A stretch of DNA of 64,000 nt from Tsuneonella rigui (GTDB lineage: Bacteria > Pseudomonadota > Alphaproteobacteria > Sphingomonadales > Sphingomonadaceae). The translations under genes and the position numbers were made by a program. Below, piece after piece: positions 7,874 through 16,081 of this stretch (positions are counted from its first letter, which is position 1; each line of letters opens with the position of its first letter). The notes beneath the pieces are model-generated. The model was not told where the DNA came from. It ran no database searches and worked only from the letters and a program-made list of their open reading frames with translations. The stretch lies in NCBI RefSeq assembly GCF_003958625.1, contig NZ_RSEL01000029.1, positions 111,824 to 175,823 of the forward strand. Reading direction: 5' to 3'.

Positions 7874-9548
7874 GAAGGTCCTGCGCTGCGCGGTCTACAC
7901 CCGCAAATCGACCGAGGACGGACTCGAGCAGGAATTCAACAGCCTTGATGCGCAGTACGAGGCGTGCGCTGCCTACGCTCTGAGTCAGCGCCACGAGGGC
8001 TGGGTGCTGGTGGACGATCGCTACGACGACGGCGGGTTTTCGGGCGGCCACATGGAGCGGCCTGGCCTCAAGCGCTTGCTTGCAGACATCGATGCGGGAA
8101 AGGTCGATATCATTCTTCTCTACAAGATCGACCGGCTGACCCGCAGCCTCACCGACTTCTCGAAGATCGTCGAGGTGCTCGACCGGGCTGAAGCGAGCTT
8201 CGTCAGCATCACCCAGAGCTTCAACACCACGACCAGCATGGGACGCCTCACGCTCAACATGCTGCTCTCGTTCGCCCAGTTCGAGCGCGAGGTCACCGGC
8301 GAGCGCATCCGCGACAAGATCGCGGCCTCGAAGAAGAAGGGCCTGTGGATGGGTGGACCGGTCCCGCTCGGATACGAGGTCAGGGATCGCAAGCTAGTCG
8401 TGAAGGAAGTTGAGGCCGGGCAGGTCCGGCATATCATGCGCCGGTACCTCGCGTTGAACTCGGTCCCAGCCTTGGCCGAGGAGCTGAACCGCGAGGGCTA
8501 TCGGACCAAGGTCCAGCACCGGAGCAGCGGGCCGCACCGCGGGGACTGCATCTATCGCCGAGGGACGCTTTATCACCTGCTCACGAACCGTATCTACCGC
8601 GGGTTCATCGTGCATAAGGGCACAGCCCATCCCGGCGAACACGAGCCGATCGTCGACGAGCAGCTCTGGGATGAGGTCCAGGCACTGCTCGCTGTCAATG
8701 CGTCCGGCTCCGCGCGCCGGCTGCGGCACCGGCATCCCAGCCTTCTCGCTGGTAAGCTGATCGATGGCGAGGGACGGGCCATGACACCCAGCCATGCCAT
8801 TAAATCCCGACGGCGTTACCGATACTACGTTACCCGCCCCGACCAGCTCGACGGCACTCGCGCTTGGCGTGTGTCGGCCCATGACCTCGAGCAGCTTGTG
8901 GGCTCGGGCATCGCATCGAAGCTGACCGACGGCCAGTTCATCATCGAACTCGCCGGGGCGTCCAGTCCAGTCGCCGAACAGCTCCAGGCAGCATCCAACG
9001 AAGCAGATCTCCTCGCAGCAACCTTGCGGAGCGGTCACGGTCACGCGAAAGCCGAATTACTGGCTGTGCTCGTCCGGGAGGTTAGGCTGCACGAGGACAA
9101 GGTCGAGATCGAGCTCAATTCGGACACGATCTGCGAGCGCCTTGGGTTGCAGACCAGACCGAACGATCCCCAGCCCGCTCTCATTACAATACAGGCTGTT
9201 CGGGTGCGCAGGGGTCATCAGCTACGCCTCATAGTCCCCGGCCCCGCTGATACAGCCACGAAGACGCGACGTCGTGATGATAAGCTCGTTGCGCTCATTG
9301 CCGAAGCGCATCAGGCAAGGGAACTAGTGCTAGCCAACAGTGAGAAGCCGATCGCGGCGATAGCGCGCGAACAGGGACGCTGCCGGACACGGCTCGGCAA
9401 GCTGATCGCGCTCTCCTGCCTCGCACCCGAAATCGTCATCGCGATCGTCGAGGGTAGTCAGCCCGGCCATCTTACTTCCGCGCGACTGATGAACACGCCT
9501 TTGCCGCTGGCTTGGGCTGATCAGCGCCACGAGCTTGGGTTCTCCTGA
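7866..9548 (+). CDS. Large serine recombinase (resolvase N-terminal plus recombinase domain)
   Basis: A 560-residue site-specific recombinase. The catalytic resolvase domain occupies about residues 5-160: nucleophile Ser15 in YTRKS, active-site arginines in KIDRLTRS and in EREVTGERIRDK. The recombinase domain follows (about 165-280, with GTLYHLLTNRIYRGF), and a long C-terminal part that includes a helix-turn-helix-like stretch (EKPIAAIAREQGRCRTRLG). No zinc-ribbon cysteine cluster is visible, unlike many phage-type large serine integrases. It ends about 190 bases from the 3' end of tRNA-Leu. It probably mobilises this cassette or the whole metal island; its attachment sites are not identifiable here. 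Confidence 0.93.
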   Translation: MAEKVLRCAVYTRKSTEDGLEQEFNSLDAQYEACAAYALSQRHEGWVLVDDRYDDGGFSGGHMERPGLKRLLADIDAGKVDIILLYKIDRLTRSLTDFSKIVEVLDRAEASFVSITQSFNTTTSMGRLTLNMLLSFAQFEREVTGERIRDKIAASKKKGLWMGGPVPLGYEVRDRKLVVKEVEAGQVRHIMRRYLALNSVPALAEELNREGYRTKVQHRSSGPHRGDCIYRRGTLYHLLTNRIYRGFIVHKGTAHPGEHEPIVDEQLWDEVQALLAVNASGSARRLRHRHPSLLAGKLIDGEGRAMTPSHAIKSRRRYRYYVTRPDQLDGTRAWRVSAHDLEQLVGSGIASKLTDGQFIIELAGASSPVAEQLQAASNEADLLAATLRSGHGHAKAELLAVLVREVRLHEDKVEIELNSDTICERLGLQTRPNDPQPALITIQAVRVRRGHQLRLIVPGPADTATKTRRRDDKLVALIAEAHQARELVLANSEKPIAAIAREQGRCRTRLGKLIALSCLAPEIVIAIVEGSQPGHLTSARLMNTPLPLAWADQRHELGFS

Positions 9549-9661
9549 CCTTTTCCATCTGCAGTCAGAATTTTTCGGCCTGAGACGGCAGGCCAGATGC
9601 GGCCTGACATTGCCGCTCTTGATTCAGTCTCTGACTGCGCTTGCGCTGACGGATGAGCAGA

Positions 9662-9706
9662 AAGGCCGCGGAACTGCGCCATTCCTGGCGACAGTACCGC
9701 GGCCTT
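9662..9706 (-). terminator. Nested hairpin, probable terminator of tRNA-Leu
   Basis: A perfect 10-base inverted repeat (AAGGCCGCGG / CCGCGGCCTT) encloses a second small stem (GCGCCA / TGGCGA). It lies about 30 bases past the 3' end of the tRNA-Leu gene, and on that strand the stem ends in a short CCTTTCT run. It may end tRNA transcription and also block read-through from the recombinase on the other strand. Confidence 0.55.
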
Positions 9707-9736
9707 CCAAATCCTTGCGGATCACTCAGGACTGCT

Positions 9737-9823
9737 TGGTGCGGTCGAGAAGACTCGAACTTCCACGGGCTTTCGCCCACAACGACCTCAACGTTGCGCG
9801 TCTACCAATTCCGCCACGACCGC
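9737..9823 (-). tRNA. tRNA-Leu(GAG)
   Basis: On the minus strand the sequence folds as a class II tRNA. The acceptor stem is GCGGTCG/CGACCGC, the D-arm is normal, the anticodon loop is TTGAGGT with anticodon GAG, the long variable arm is GTGGGCGAAAGCCCGTG-like, and the T-arm is normal. CCA is encoded. The 3' end points at the recombinase cassette, so this is a candidate insertion boundary for the island to the left. Confidence 0.96.
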
Positions 9824-9834
9824 ACATCGGGATG

Positions 9835-9858
9835 AGAGAAGGGCCGGCGGACCGGCCC
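9835..9858 (-). terminator. Terminator-like hairpin after the thioesterase operon
   Basis: A GGGCCGG / CCGGCCC stem with a 4-base loop, followed on the minus strand by TTCTCT. It sits between the end of the thioesterase gene and tRNA-Leu, in the right place to end the three-gene operon. Confidence 0.55.
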
Positions 9859-9908
9859 TCGGTAGGCGGGCGCCTCTAGCAACGGGTCCGGCGCTCCGCA
9901 AGCGCGAT

Positions 9909-10301
9909 TCAGGGCATGAACGGCGCGGCGACCTCGGCAGGCACGCGGACCAGCCGGCCGCTCGCCTTGTCGAGCATCGCCCAGGTGCTCTTGACCGCGA
10001 CGAGGCGCTTGCCGGCGGCGTCGCGGAACTCGACGCAGCGATCAAATTGTGCGCCCTTGGGCGGGTTGGGAATCCAGGTCTCGGCGGCCACCGTCTCGCC
10101 CAGCCCGACATTGCCGCGGTAGTCGATCTCGTGCCGGGTCACGACCCACACGAAGCGCTCGACGTGTTCGGGCGCGGCGCCTGCCGACCAGTGCGCGGTG
10201 GCGATGTCCTGCACCCACTGCAGCCACACCGCGTTGTTGACGTGGCCGAGCTCGTCGATGTGCTCGGGGAGCGCGGTGAAGGTCTTGGCGAACCTGTTCA
10301 C
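9909..10301 (-). CDS. Acyl-CoA thioesterase, 4-hydroxybenzoyl-CoA thioesterase (YbgC/FadM) family
   Basis: A 130-residue hotdog-fold protein. The family motif is at the N-terminus: HIDELGHVNNAVWLQWVQ, where the Asp/[15 protein letters not shown] region contributes the catalytic site. A second typical strand follows (HEIDYRGNVGLGETVAAETW). It would hydrolyse acyl-CoA esters in the cytoplasm; the natural substrate is unknown. The GTG start overlaps the end of the HAD gene by 4 bases, and the gene closes the operon ptrB-HAD-thioesterase. Confidence 0.88.
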   Translation of the reverse strand: MNRFAKTFTALPEHIDELGHVNNAVWLQWVQDIATAHWSAGAAPEHVERFVWVVTRHEIDYRGNVGLGETVAAETWIPNPPKGAQFDRCVEFRDAAGKRLVAVKSTWAMLDKASGRLVRVPAEVAAPFMP

Positions 10302-10912
10302 AGAGGGACGCCCAACGAGACTAGATCCCGCTCGGCCTGCGCGGCGTCGGTGAACACGAACGCATGCATCCCGGCGGCTTGGGCGCCCGCGACGTTGCCG
10401 GGCATGTCGTCGAAGAACACCGTCTCCTCCGGCACCAGCCCGTTGGTGTCGAGCAGGTGCGCGTAGATGCGCGGGTCGGGCTTGAGCACGCCGACCTCGG
10501 CCGAGTTGGTGACGTGCTCGAAGTGCGCCCACCAGTCGTGCGTGCCTTCGAGATGCGCGACGATCTCGCGGACGTTGTCGGTCAGCGCGAAGATACGATA
10601 GCCGGCCGCCTTCAGCCGCTCCATCAGCGGCGGCGTGTCCTCGAGCAGGTGCAGGCTGTCGTAGAGCGAGGCGAACATCGCCTCGGCCTCGTCGGCGGTC
10701 AGCAGGCCCGCCGCGACGTAGGCCGCCTTGGCGCCCGCCTCGGTATGTTCGCCGCGGTTCAATGCGCGCCAGATGTCGGTCTCGCCGAACAGCGCGTGGC
10801 GACGCGCCTTGGCCTCCTCGCCCGACAGGCCGAATGCCGCCTCGACGATGCCGAGCGAGTCCCACCGCACCAGCACGTTGCCGATGTCGAAGACGATATT
10901 CCGGATGGTCAC
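10298..10912 (-). CDS. HAD family hydrolase
   Basis: A 204-residue haloacid-dehalogenase-like phosphatase. Motif I is FDIGNVLVRWD (nucleophile position in DxGN), motif II is the ALTDN segment, motif III the Lys in VLKPDPRIY, and motif IV FFDDMPGN. A helical cap domain lies between motif I and II (about residues 15-90). The DIGNV form of motif I is typical of the YihX/epoxide-hydrolase N-terminal-like HAD group. The substrate is not known. The GTG start overlaps the ptrB stop, so it is co-translated. Confidence 0.88.
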   Translation of the reverse strand: MTIRNIVFDIGNVLVRWDSLGIVEAAFGLSGEEAKARRHALFGETDIWRALNRGEHTEAGAKAAYVAAGLLTADEAEAMFASLYDSLHLLEDTPPLMERLKAAGYRIFALTDNVREIVAHLEGTHDWWAHFEHVTNSAEVGVLKPDPRIYAHLLDTNGLVPEETVFFDDMPGNVAGAQAAGMHAFVFTDAAQAERDLVSLGVPL

Positions 10913-12966
10913 AGCCCGAACTGCCACAGGATGAAGGCGAACTCCTCCGCCGTCTCGCGCAAGCTCTCGAACCGCCCCGACTTGCCGCCGTGGCCCGCGC
11001 CCATGTTGGTCTTGAGCAGCAGCACATTGTCGTCGGTCTTCAGCTCGCGCAGGCGGGCGACCCACTTGGCGGGCTCCCAGTAGGTCACGCGCGGGTCGTT
11101 GAGCCCGGCGGTGACCAGCAGCGGCGGGTAGGCCTGGCGCTTCACCTGATCGTAGGGGGAATAGCTCTGTATGAGTTCGAACGCCGCGCGGTCCTCGATC
11201 GGGTTGCCCCATTCGGGCCATTCGCCGGGCGTCAGCGGCAGCGAGGCGTCGAGCATCGTCGCCAGCACGTCGACGAACGGCACGTGCGCCACCACCGCGC
11301 CCCACAGCGTGGGATCGGAGTTGATCACCGCCCCCATCAGCTCGCCGCCCGCCGAGCCGCCCGAGATCGAGATGCGCCCCTCCTCGGTATAGCCCTTGGC
11401 GATTAGCCCCTTCGCGACATCGACGAAATCGTTGAACGCATTGGTGCGGGCTTCGAGCTTGCCCGCCTTGTACCACGCGCGCCCCAGGTCATCGCCGCCG
11501 CGGATATGCGCGATGGCGTAGGCGAAGCCGCGGTCGACCAGCGAAAGCCGGGTGGTCGAGAACCCCGGCGGGATAGCGATGCCGTAAGCGCCGTAGCCGT
11601 AGAGGTGCAGCGGCCCGGGCGACTTGCGGTCCTTGCGGTACATGATCGACACCGGGATATCGGTCCCGTCGCGCGCGGCGATATGCAGCCGCTCGGTGGT
11701 GTAGAGCGAGGAGTCGTAGCCCGAGGGAACTTCCTGCACCTTGAGCAGCTCGAGCCGGCGCTCGGCCACGTGGTAGTCGAACACGCTCGACGGGCTGACC
11801 ATCGATTCGTAGCCGACGCGCAGCTTGTCCATCGCCCACTCGGGATTGTCGCCGAGGCCGGCCGAGTAGCTGTCCTCGGGAAACGCGATCGGCTCGACCC
11901 GTGTGGGATCGTCGAAATAGCGCACCTCGATGGTATCGAGCCCCGCCTGCCGCCCCTCGACGACGTAGAAATCGCGGAACAGGTCGAACCCGGTGAGGTA
12001 GAACGCGTCCGATCCCTCGATCAGCGTGGTCCACTCGCCGGGCGCGCTGAGCGGCGCAGTGGCGAGGCGGAAGTTCTCGTGGGTGTCGTTGGCCAGGACG
12101 TAGAGCGTGCCGTCGCGCTCATCGACTTCGTACTCGACGCCTTTCTGGCGCGGCTTGACCAGGATCGGCTCGGCGAGCGGATCTGCGGCGGGAATCAGCC
12201 GCACCTCGCTGGTTTCGTGGTCGCTGGTGGAAAGCACCAGCCACTTTTCGTTTGCCGATAAGCCGGCTCCCACCCGGAAGCCTTCGTCGTCCTCGTGGTA
12301 GAATTCCACGTCGTCCGACAGCGGCCGGCCCAGCCAGTGCAGCCGCGCGTTGTCGGTTCGCCACTGCTCGTTGGCGAGGCTGTAGACGAGGCCGGTGTCC
12401 CCGGCGACCCAGATGAGCGACGATAGCGTGCCTGGGATTTCGTCGGCCAGCAACGCGCCTGAGGCGAGGTCCTTCACCCGCGCGGTGAAGCGTTCGGATC
12501 CGTTGTCGTCGATCGAGTAGGCGAGCTTCGTCCCGTCGTTCGACACCGCGATCGCGCCCAGCCGGAAGTAGTCCTTGCCTTCCGCCAGCGCGACCTCGTC
12601 GAGCAGCAGCTCGTCCGGGCCGCCGGCCACCGGCTTGCGCCACCATTTCTTGTACTCGGCGCCTTCCTCGAACTCGATCCAGTAGAGCCAGTCGCCGTCC
12701 TTCTGCGGGACCGACCTGTCGGCCTCCTTGATCCGCGCGCGCATTTCGGTGAACAGCGCGTCAATGCGGTCCTTCTGGCCCGCCATCGCGGCTTCGAACC
12801 AGGCGTTCTCGGCTGCGAGGTGGGCAAGGATCTCAGGGTCGTCGACCGTGGGATAGCTCTGGTCGCGCAGCCAGGCGTAATCGTCGCTCACGGTGATCCC
12901 GTGATGGGTTGCGCTCGACGGGCGCTTGGCGGCGACGGGAGGGGCGGCGGTGCTGGAACTCGTCAT
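10909..12966 (-). CDS. ptrB: S9 family prolyl oligopeptidase, oligopeptidase B
   Basis: A 685-residue serine peptidase that cleaves short peptides after basic residues. The N-terminal half is a beta-propeller (LYWIEFEEGAEYKKWWRK, then many Tyr/Trp-rich blades) and the C-terminal third is the alpha/beta hydrolase domain. The catalytic triad is readable as Ser538 in GGSAGG, Asp624 in TAGLNDPRV and His659 in MGAGHGG. The length matches the family (about 680-720). There is no signal peptide, so it is cytoplasmic. It is transcribed divergently from the aminopeptidase P gene with only 38 bases between the starts, so the two peptidases share a promoter region. Confidence 0.95.
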   Translation of the reverse strand: MTSSSTAAPPVAAKRPSSATHHGITVSDDYAWLRDQSYPTVDDPEILAHLAAENAWFEAAMAGQKDRIDALFTEMRARIKEADRSVPQKDGDWLYWIEFEEGAEYKKWWRKPVAGGPDELLLDEVALAEGKDYFRLGAIAVSNDGTKLAYSIDDNGSERFTARVKDLASGALLADEIPGTLSSLIWVAGDTGLVYSLANEQWRTDNARLHWLGRPLSDDVEFYHEDDEGFRVGAGLSANEKWLVLSTSDHETSEVRLIPAADPLAEPILVKPRQKGVEYEVDERDGTLYVLANDTHENFRLATAPLSAPGEWTTLIEGSDAFYLTGFDLFRDFYVVEGRQAGLDTIEVRYFDDPTRVEPIAFPEDSYSAGLGDNPEWAMDKLRVGYESMVSPSSVFDYHVAERRLELLKVQEVPSGYDSSLYTTERLHIAARDGTDIPVSIMYRKDRKSPGPLHLYGYGAYGIAIPPGFSTTRLSLVDRGFAYAIAHIRGGDDLGRAWYKAGKLEARTNAFNDFVDVAKGLIAKGYTEEGRISISGGSAGGELMGAVINSDPTLWGAVVAHVPFVDVLATMLDASLPLTPGEWPEWGNPIEDRAAFELIQSYSPYDQVKRQAYPPLLVTAGLNDPRVTYWEPAKWVARLRELKTDDNVLLLKTNMGAGHGGKSGRFESLRETAEEFAFILWQFGL

Positions 12967-13004
12967 GCCGGGGCTCTATGTGGGGCGGGAAAGGACCGCA
13001 ACCC

Positions 13005-14810
13005 ATGCTCATGCAGACCCACGAAGCCCGCCTCTCCGCCTTGCGCGAGGAGCTCAAGAAGCGCGGGCTCGATGGCTTCGTCGTTCCCATCTCGGACGAG
13101 CACATGAGCGAATACATCGGCGGTTATGCCCAGCGTCTCGCATGGCTGACGGGCTTCGGTGGTTCGGCCGGGACGGCGGTGGTCCTCGCCGACAAGGCGG
13201 CGATCTTCACCGACGGCCGCTACACCGTGCAGGTGCGCGAGCAGGTGGACGGCAAGCTGTTCGACTATGAAAGCGTACCCGCGACCAGCCCCGCCAAATG
13301 GCTCGGCGAGAATGCTCCCGAAGGCGCGAAGATTGGCTACGATGCGTGGCTGCATTCAAAGGGCTGGGCCGAACAGGTGGCCAAGGCGCTCGAGAAGAAG
13401 CACGCCAGCCTCGTCCCGGTCGACGGTAACCCGATCGACGCGGTGTGGGCCGACCGGCCCGAGCCGTCGAACGCCCCCGCGCTGGTGCACAGCGATGCTC
13501 ACACTGGCCGCAACAGCGCCGACAAGCGCGCCGAAGTCGCCGACTGGCTCAAGCGCGAAGGCTACGACGCGGCGGTCGTCAGCGCGCTCGATTCGGTTGC
13601 CTGGCTGCTCAATATTCGAGGGGCGGATGTTGAGCGCACGCCGGTCGCGCTGTCCTATGTGGTCGCGCACGCCGACGGCACCGCCGAGCTGTTCATCGGC
13701 GCGGACAAGGTCACGCCCGAACTGACCCAGCACCTCGGCAACGCAATCACCATCCGCCCGCGCGCGGCGTTTGAGGGCGCGCTCGCCGAACTGAAGGGCC
13801 AGACCGTCGCAGTCGACCCCAACTACGGCGTCGCCGCGATCTTTCACGCGCTCGAAGGCGCGGGCGCCAAGCCGGTCGCGGTGCGCGATCCCACGATCCT
13901 GCCGCGCGCGGTCAAGAACCCGATCGAGCAGCAGGGCCAGCGCGACGCCCAGGCGCGCGACGGGGCGGCGATCGCCCGCTATCTCCACTGGCTCAGCGTC
14001 GAAGGCCCCAAGGGCGGCCTCGACGAACTGAGCGCCGCGGCCAAGCTGCGCGAGTTCCGCGACGCCAGCGATATTCTGCGCGATCTCTCGTTCGACACCA
14101 TCAGCGCCGCCGGCCCGCACGCCGCGCTGCCGCACTACCGGGTGGACGAAGACAGCAACATCCCGATCCAGCCCTCGAGCATCTACCTGTGCGATTCGGG
14201 CGGTCAGTACCTCGACGGCACCACCGACATCACCCGCACCGTGTGGATCGGCCCCGGCGAGCCCTCAGCCGAGCAGAAGGACCGCAACACCCGCGTCCTC
14301 AAGGGCCACATCGCGATCGCCTGCGCAGTCTTTCCACAAGGCACCGTCGGCGGCCAGCTCGATGCCTTCGCGCGGCAGTTCCTGTGGCAAGCCGGCGTCG
14401 ATTACGCGCACGGCACCGGTCACGGGGTGGGCAGCTTCCTGTCGGTCCACGAAGGCCCGCAGCGCATCGCCAAGATTACCGGCGCGCAGGCGGGCAGCGA
14501 CCAGGAGCTGCTCCCCGGGATGATCCTCTCGAACGAGCCCGGCTACTACAAGGAAGGCGCCTACGGCATCCGCATCGAGAACCTGGTGCTGGTCGAGAGC
14601 CGCGAGATCGAAGGTCAGGAAGGCGACTACCTCGGCTTCGAGACGCTGACTTTCGCCCCGCTCGACAAGGCGCTGGTCGAGGTCTCGCTGCTGACGCCCG
14701 AGGAGCGCGAATGGTGGAACGCCTACCACGCCGACGTGCACCGTATCCTCGCCCCGCAGCTCGACGGCGAGGCACTGGCGTGGCTCGAAGAGGCTTGCGG
14801 GCCGCTTTGA
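13005..14810 (+). CDS. M24 family aminopeptidase P (Xaa-Pro aminopeptidase)
   Basis: A 601-residue three-domain aminopeptidase P that removes an N-terminal residue next to proline. I start it at the ATG at 13005, preceded by AAGGA with 9 bases of spacing; another ATG lies two codons later. Two creatinase-like N-terminal domains precede the pita-bread metallopeptidase domain. The five metal ligands are visible: Asp397 (DSGG), Asp408 (TTDIT), His473 (GTGHG), Glu511 (SNEPG) and Glu525 (RIENL). The length matches the eukaryote-like 600-residue class rather than the 440-residue E. coli PepP. Confidence 0.95.
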   Translation: MLMQTHEARLSALREELKKRGLDGFVVPISDEHMSEYIGGYAQRLAWLTGFGGSAGTAVVLADKAAIFTDGRYTVQVREQVDGKLFDYESVPATSPAKWLGENAPEGAKIGYDAWLHSKGWAEQVAKALEKKHASLVPVDGNPIDAVWADRPEPSNAPALVHSDAHTGRNSADKRAEVADWLKREGYDAAVVSALDSVAWLLNIRGADVERTPVALSYVVAHADGTAELFIGADKVTPELTQHLGNAITIRPRAAFEGALAELKGQTVAVDPNYGVAAIFHALEGAGAKPVAVRDPTILPRAVKNPIEQQGQRDAQARDGAAIARYLHWLSVEGPKGGLDELSAAAKLREFRDASDILRDLSFDTISAAGPHAALPHYRVDEDSNIPIQPSSIYLCDSGGQYLDGTTDITRTVWIGPGEPSAEQKDRNTRVLKGHIAIACAVFPQGTVGGQLDAFARQFLWQAGVDYAHGTGHGVGSFLSVHEGPQRIAKITGAQAGSDQELLPGMILSNEPGYYKEGAYGIRIENLVLVESREIEGQEGDYLGFETLTFAPLDKALVEVSLLTPEEREWWNAYHADVHRILAPQLDGEALAWLEEACGPL

Positions 14811-14825
14811 TGTTCATGTAATGTT

Positions 14826-14851
14826 CCTGCCGGGTCGAGTCGCGGCAGGAG
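14826..14851 (+). promoter_or_regulatory. Hairpin covering the ribosome binding site of the VOC gene
   Basis: CCTGCCG (14826-14832) pairs with CGGCAGG (14843-14849). The 3' arm contains the first bases of the AGGAG ribosome binding site used by the start codon at 14860. If formed in RNA, the stem would limit translation. It could equally be a weak terminator of the upstream gene. Confidence 0.4.
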
Positions 14852-14859
14852 CACTTTGA

Positions 14860-15237
14860 ATGATCGGATATGTAACCCTCGGGACCAACGACCTCGCCAA
14901 GGCCGCGCCGTTCTACGATGCGCTGGCGGCCGAGCTCGGCATCGGCCGAATGATGGAGTACGAGACCTTCATCGCCTGGGGCGAACCCGGCGGCGGCGCG
15001 GGGATCGGCCTGACCAAGCCGTTCGACGGCAACGCGGCCTGTGTCGGCAACGGCGTGATGGTTGCGCTGGCGGCGAAGGACCAGGCGCAGGTCCAGCGGC
15101 TCTACGACATCGCGCTTGCCAATGGCGGCACCGACGAAGGCGCCCCGGGCGATCGTGGCGGCGGTTTCTATGCCGCCTACTTCCGCGATCTCGACGGTAA
15201 CAAGCTCAATGCCTTCGTGATGCCGGCCGGCGAGTAA
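14860..15237 (+). CDS. VOC family (glyoxalase-fold) protein
   Basis: A 125-residue single-domain protein of the vicinal oxygen chelate superfamily. It starts GYVTLGTNDLAKAAPFYDAL and ends YFRDLDGNKLNAFVM, the two beta-alpha-beta-beta-beta halves expected. Metal-binding positions are not fully clear: the usual His near the start is replaced (GYVTLGT), so it may be a non-enzymatic or divergent member. Start spacing to AGGAG is 8 bases. The substrate is unknown. Confidence 0.87.
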   Translation: MIGYVTLGTNDLAKAAPFYDALAAELGIGRMMEYETFIAWGEPGGGAGIGLTKPFDGNAACVGNGVMVALAAKDQAQVQRLYDIALANGGTDEGAPGDRGGGFYAAYFRDLDGNKLNAFVMPAGE

Positions 15238-15307
15238 GGCGGCGGCTTGCAGCGGGGTGAACGCCCGCCGCGCCGCGTTACATCTCGCGACAATTCTCCT
15301 GCGATCC

Positions 15308-15339
15308 GGTATAAGCGTGCGACATCGCGCGCTTATACC
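15308..15339. repeat. Long perfect hairpin upstream of the EF-hand gene
   Basis: GGTATAAGCGTGCG pairs with CGCGCGCTTATACC around a 4-base loop: 14 base pairs with one G-T wobble. No T-run follows on either strand, so it is not a standard terminator. It lies 92 bases before the EF-hand protein start and could be an operator or a small palindromic repeat. Confidence 0.65.
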
Positions 15340-15431
15340 AGCGAACATGAGTTGCGAGGCGCCGGCGGGTTTCTCCTCCCCCTTGCCCCCGGCCTCCGCA
15401 GCTCTTCTCGTTTCCTTGGAGAGTTCGTGAC

Positions 15432-16022
15432 ATGCGTAAATTGACCCTTTCGATCGGCGCTGCCGTGCTCGCGACCGCGGGCGTGGCCGTTGCCGCTCCC
15501 CAAATCGCCGGCCATGTGCAGGCCGACATGACGCGCGCGCAGGCGCAGACCATGGCCGCCGAGCATTTCGCCAAGATGGACGCCAACGGCGACGGCAAGC
15601 TCGACACCGCCGACCGCGCCGCGCGCCAGGCCAAGATGTTCGACCGCATCGACGCCGATCACAACGGCTCGATCAGCCGCGACGAATTCGCCGCCAAGCG
15701 CGGTGAACGCCGGGAAGGAGTCCAGGCCGGCCGTCACGGGATGGGCGGCGCGGACATGCCGCGAGCCCGCATGGGCGGCCATCACGGTATGCGTGGCGGC
15801 CAGGGCATGCGCGGCGGCATGGGTATGGCCAAGCTCGCCGACACCAACAACGACGGCGCGGTGAGCCAGGCGGAATTCACCGCCGGCGCGCTCAAGATGT
15901 TCGACGCGGCCGATGCCGACAAGAACGGCACCGTGACCCAGGCTGAGCGCAAGGCCGCCCGCGACGCCATGAAGGCGAAGTGGCAGGCGCGTCGCGCCGC
16001 GGCTCCTGCCCAGAGCAACTAA
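15432..16022 (+). CDS. Secreted protein with four EF-hand motifs
   Basis: A 196-residue exported protein with a signal peptide (about residues 1-22, cleavage near AVAAP). It carries four EF-hand loops, each with the DxDxNG-type calcium pattern: DANGDGKLD, DADHNGSIS, DTNNDGAVS and DADKNGTVT. Between the second and third lies a Met/Gly/His/Arg-rich linker of about 40 residues (MGGADMPRARMGGHHGM), which looks able to bind soft metals. Start has GGAGAG upstream. Its stop is 60 bases from the response regulator start, so the two-component system may be co-transcribed with it and may regulate or sense the same signal; this link is inference. Confidence 0.88.
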   Translation: MRKLTLSIGAAVLATAGVAVAAPQIAGHVQADMTRAQAQTMAAEHFAKMDANGDGKLDTADRAARQAKMFDRIDADHNGSISRDEFAAKRGERREGVQAGRHGMGGADMPRARMGGHHGMRGGQGMRGGMGMAKLADTNNDGAVSQAEFTAGALKMFDAADADKNGTVTQAERKAARDAMKAKWQARRAAAPAQSN

Positions 16023-16081
16023 GCTCACCCCAGACGGGGCGCGCTTGCGGGCGCGCTCCGGACCGGGCACGAGACGAAGCC

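Noticed and set aside
7866..9548. Phage integrase reading of the serine recombinase
   Set aside because: No phage genes lie nearby, the zinc-ribbon cysteines of phage-type large serine integrases are not visible, and the DUF3489/DUF2924 partners point to the chromosomal cassette type.
15347..15431. A 27-codon leader-like frame ending at the EF-hand start
   Set aside because: No ribosome binding site, no regulatory amino-acid run and no alternative hairpin pair; probably chance.
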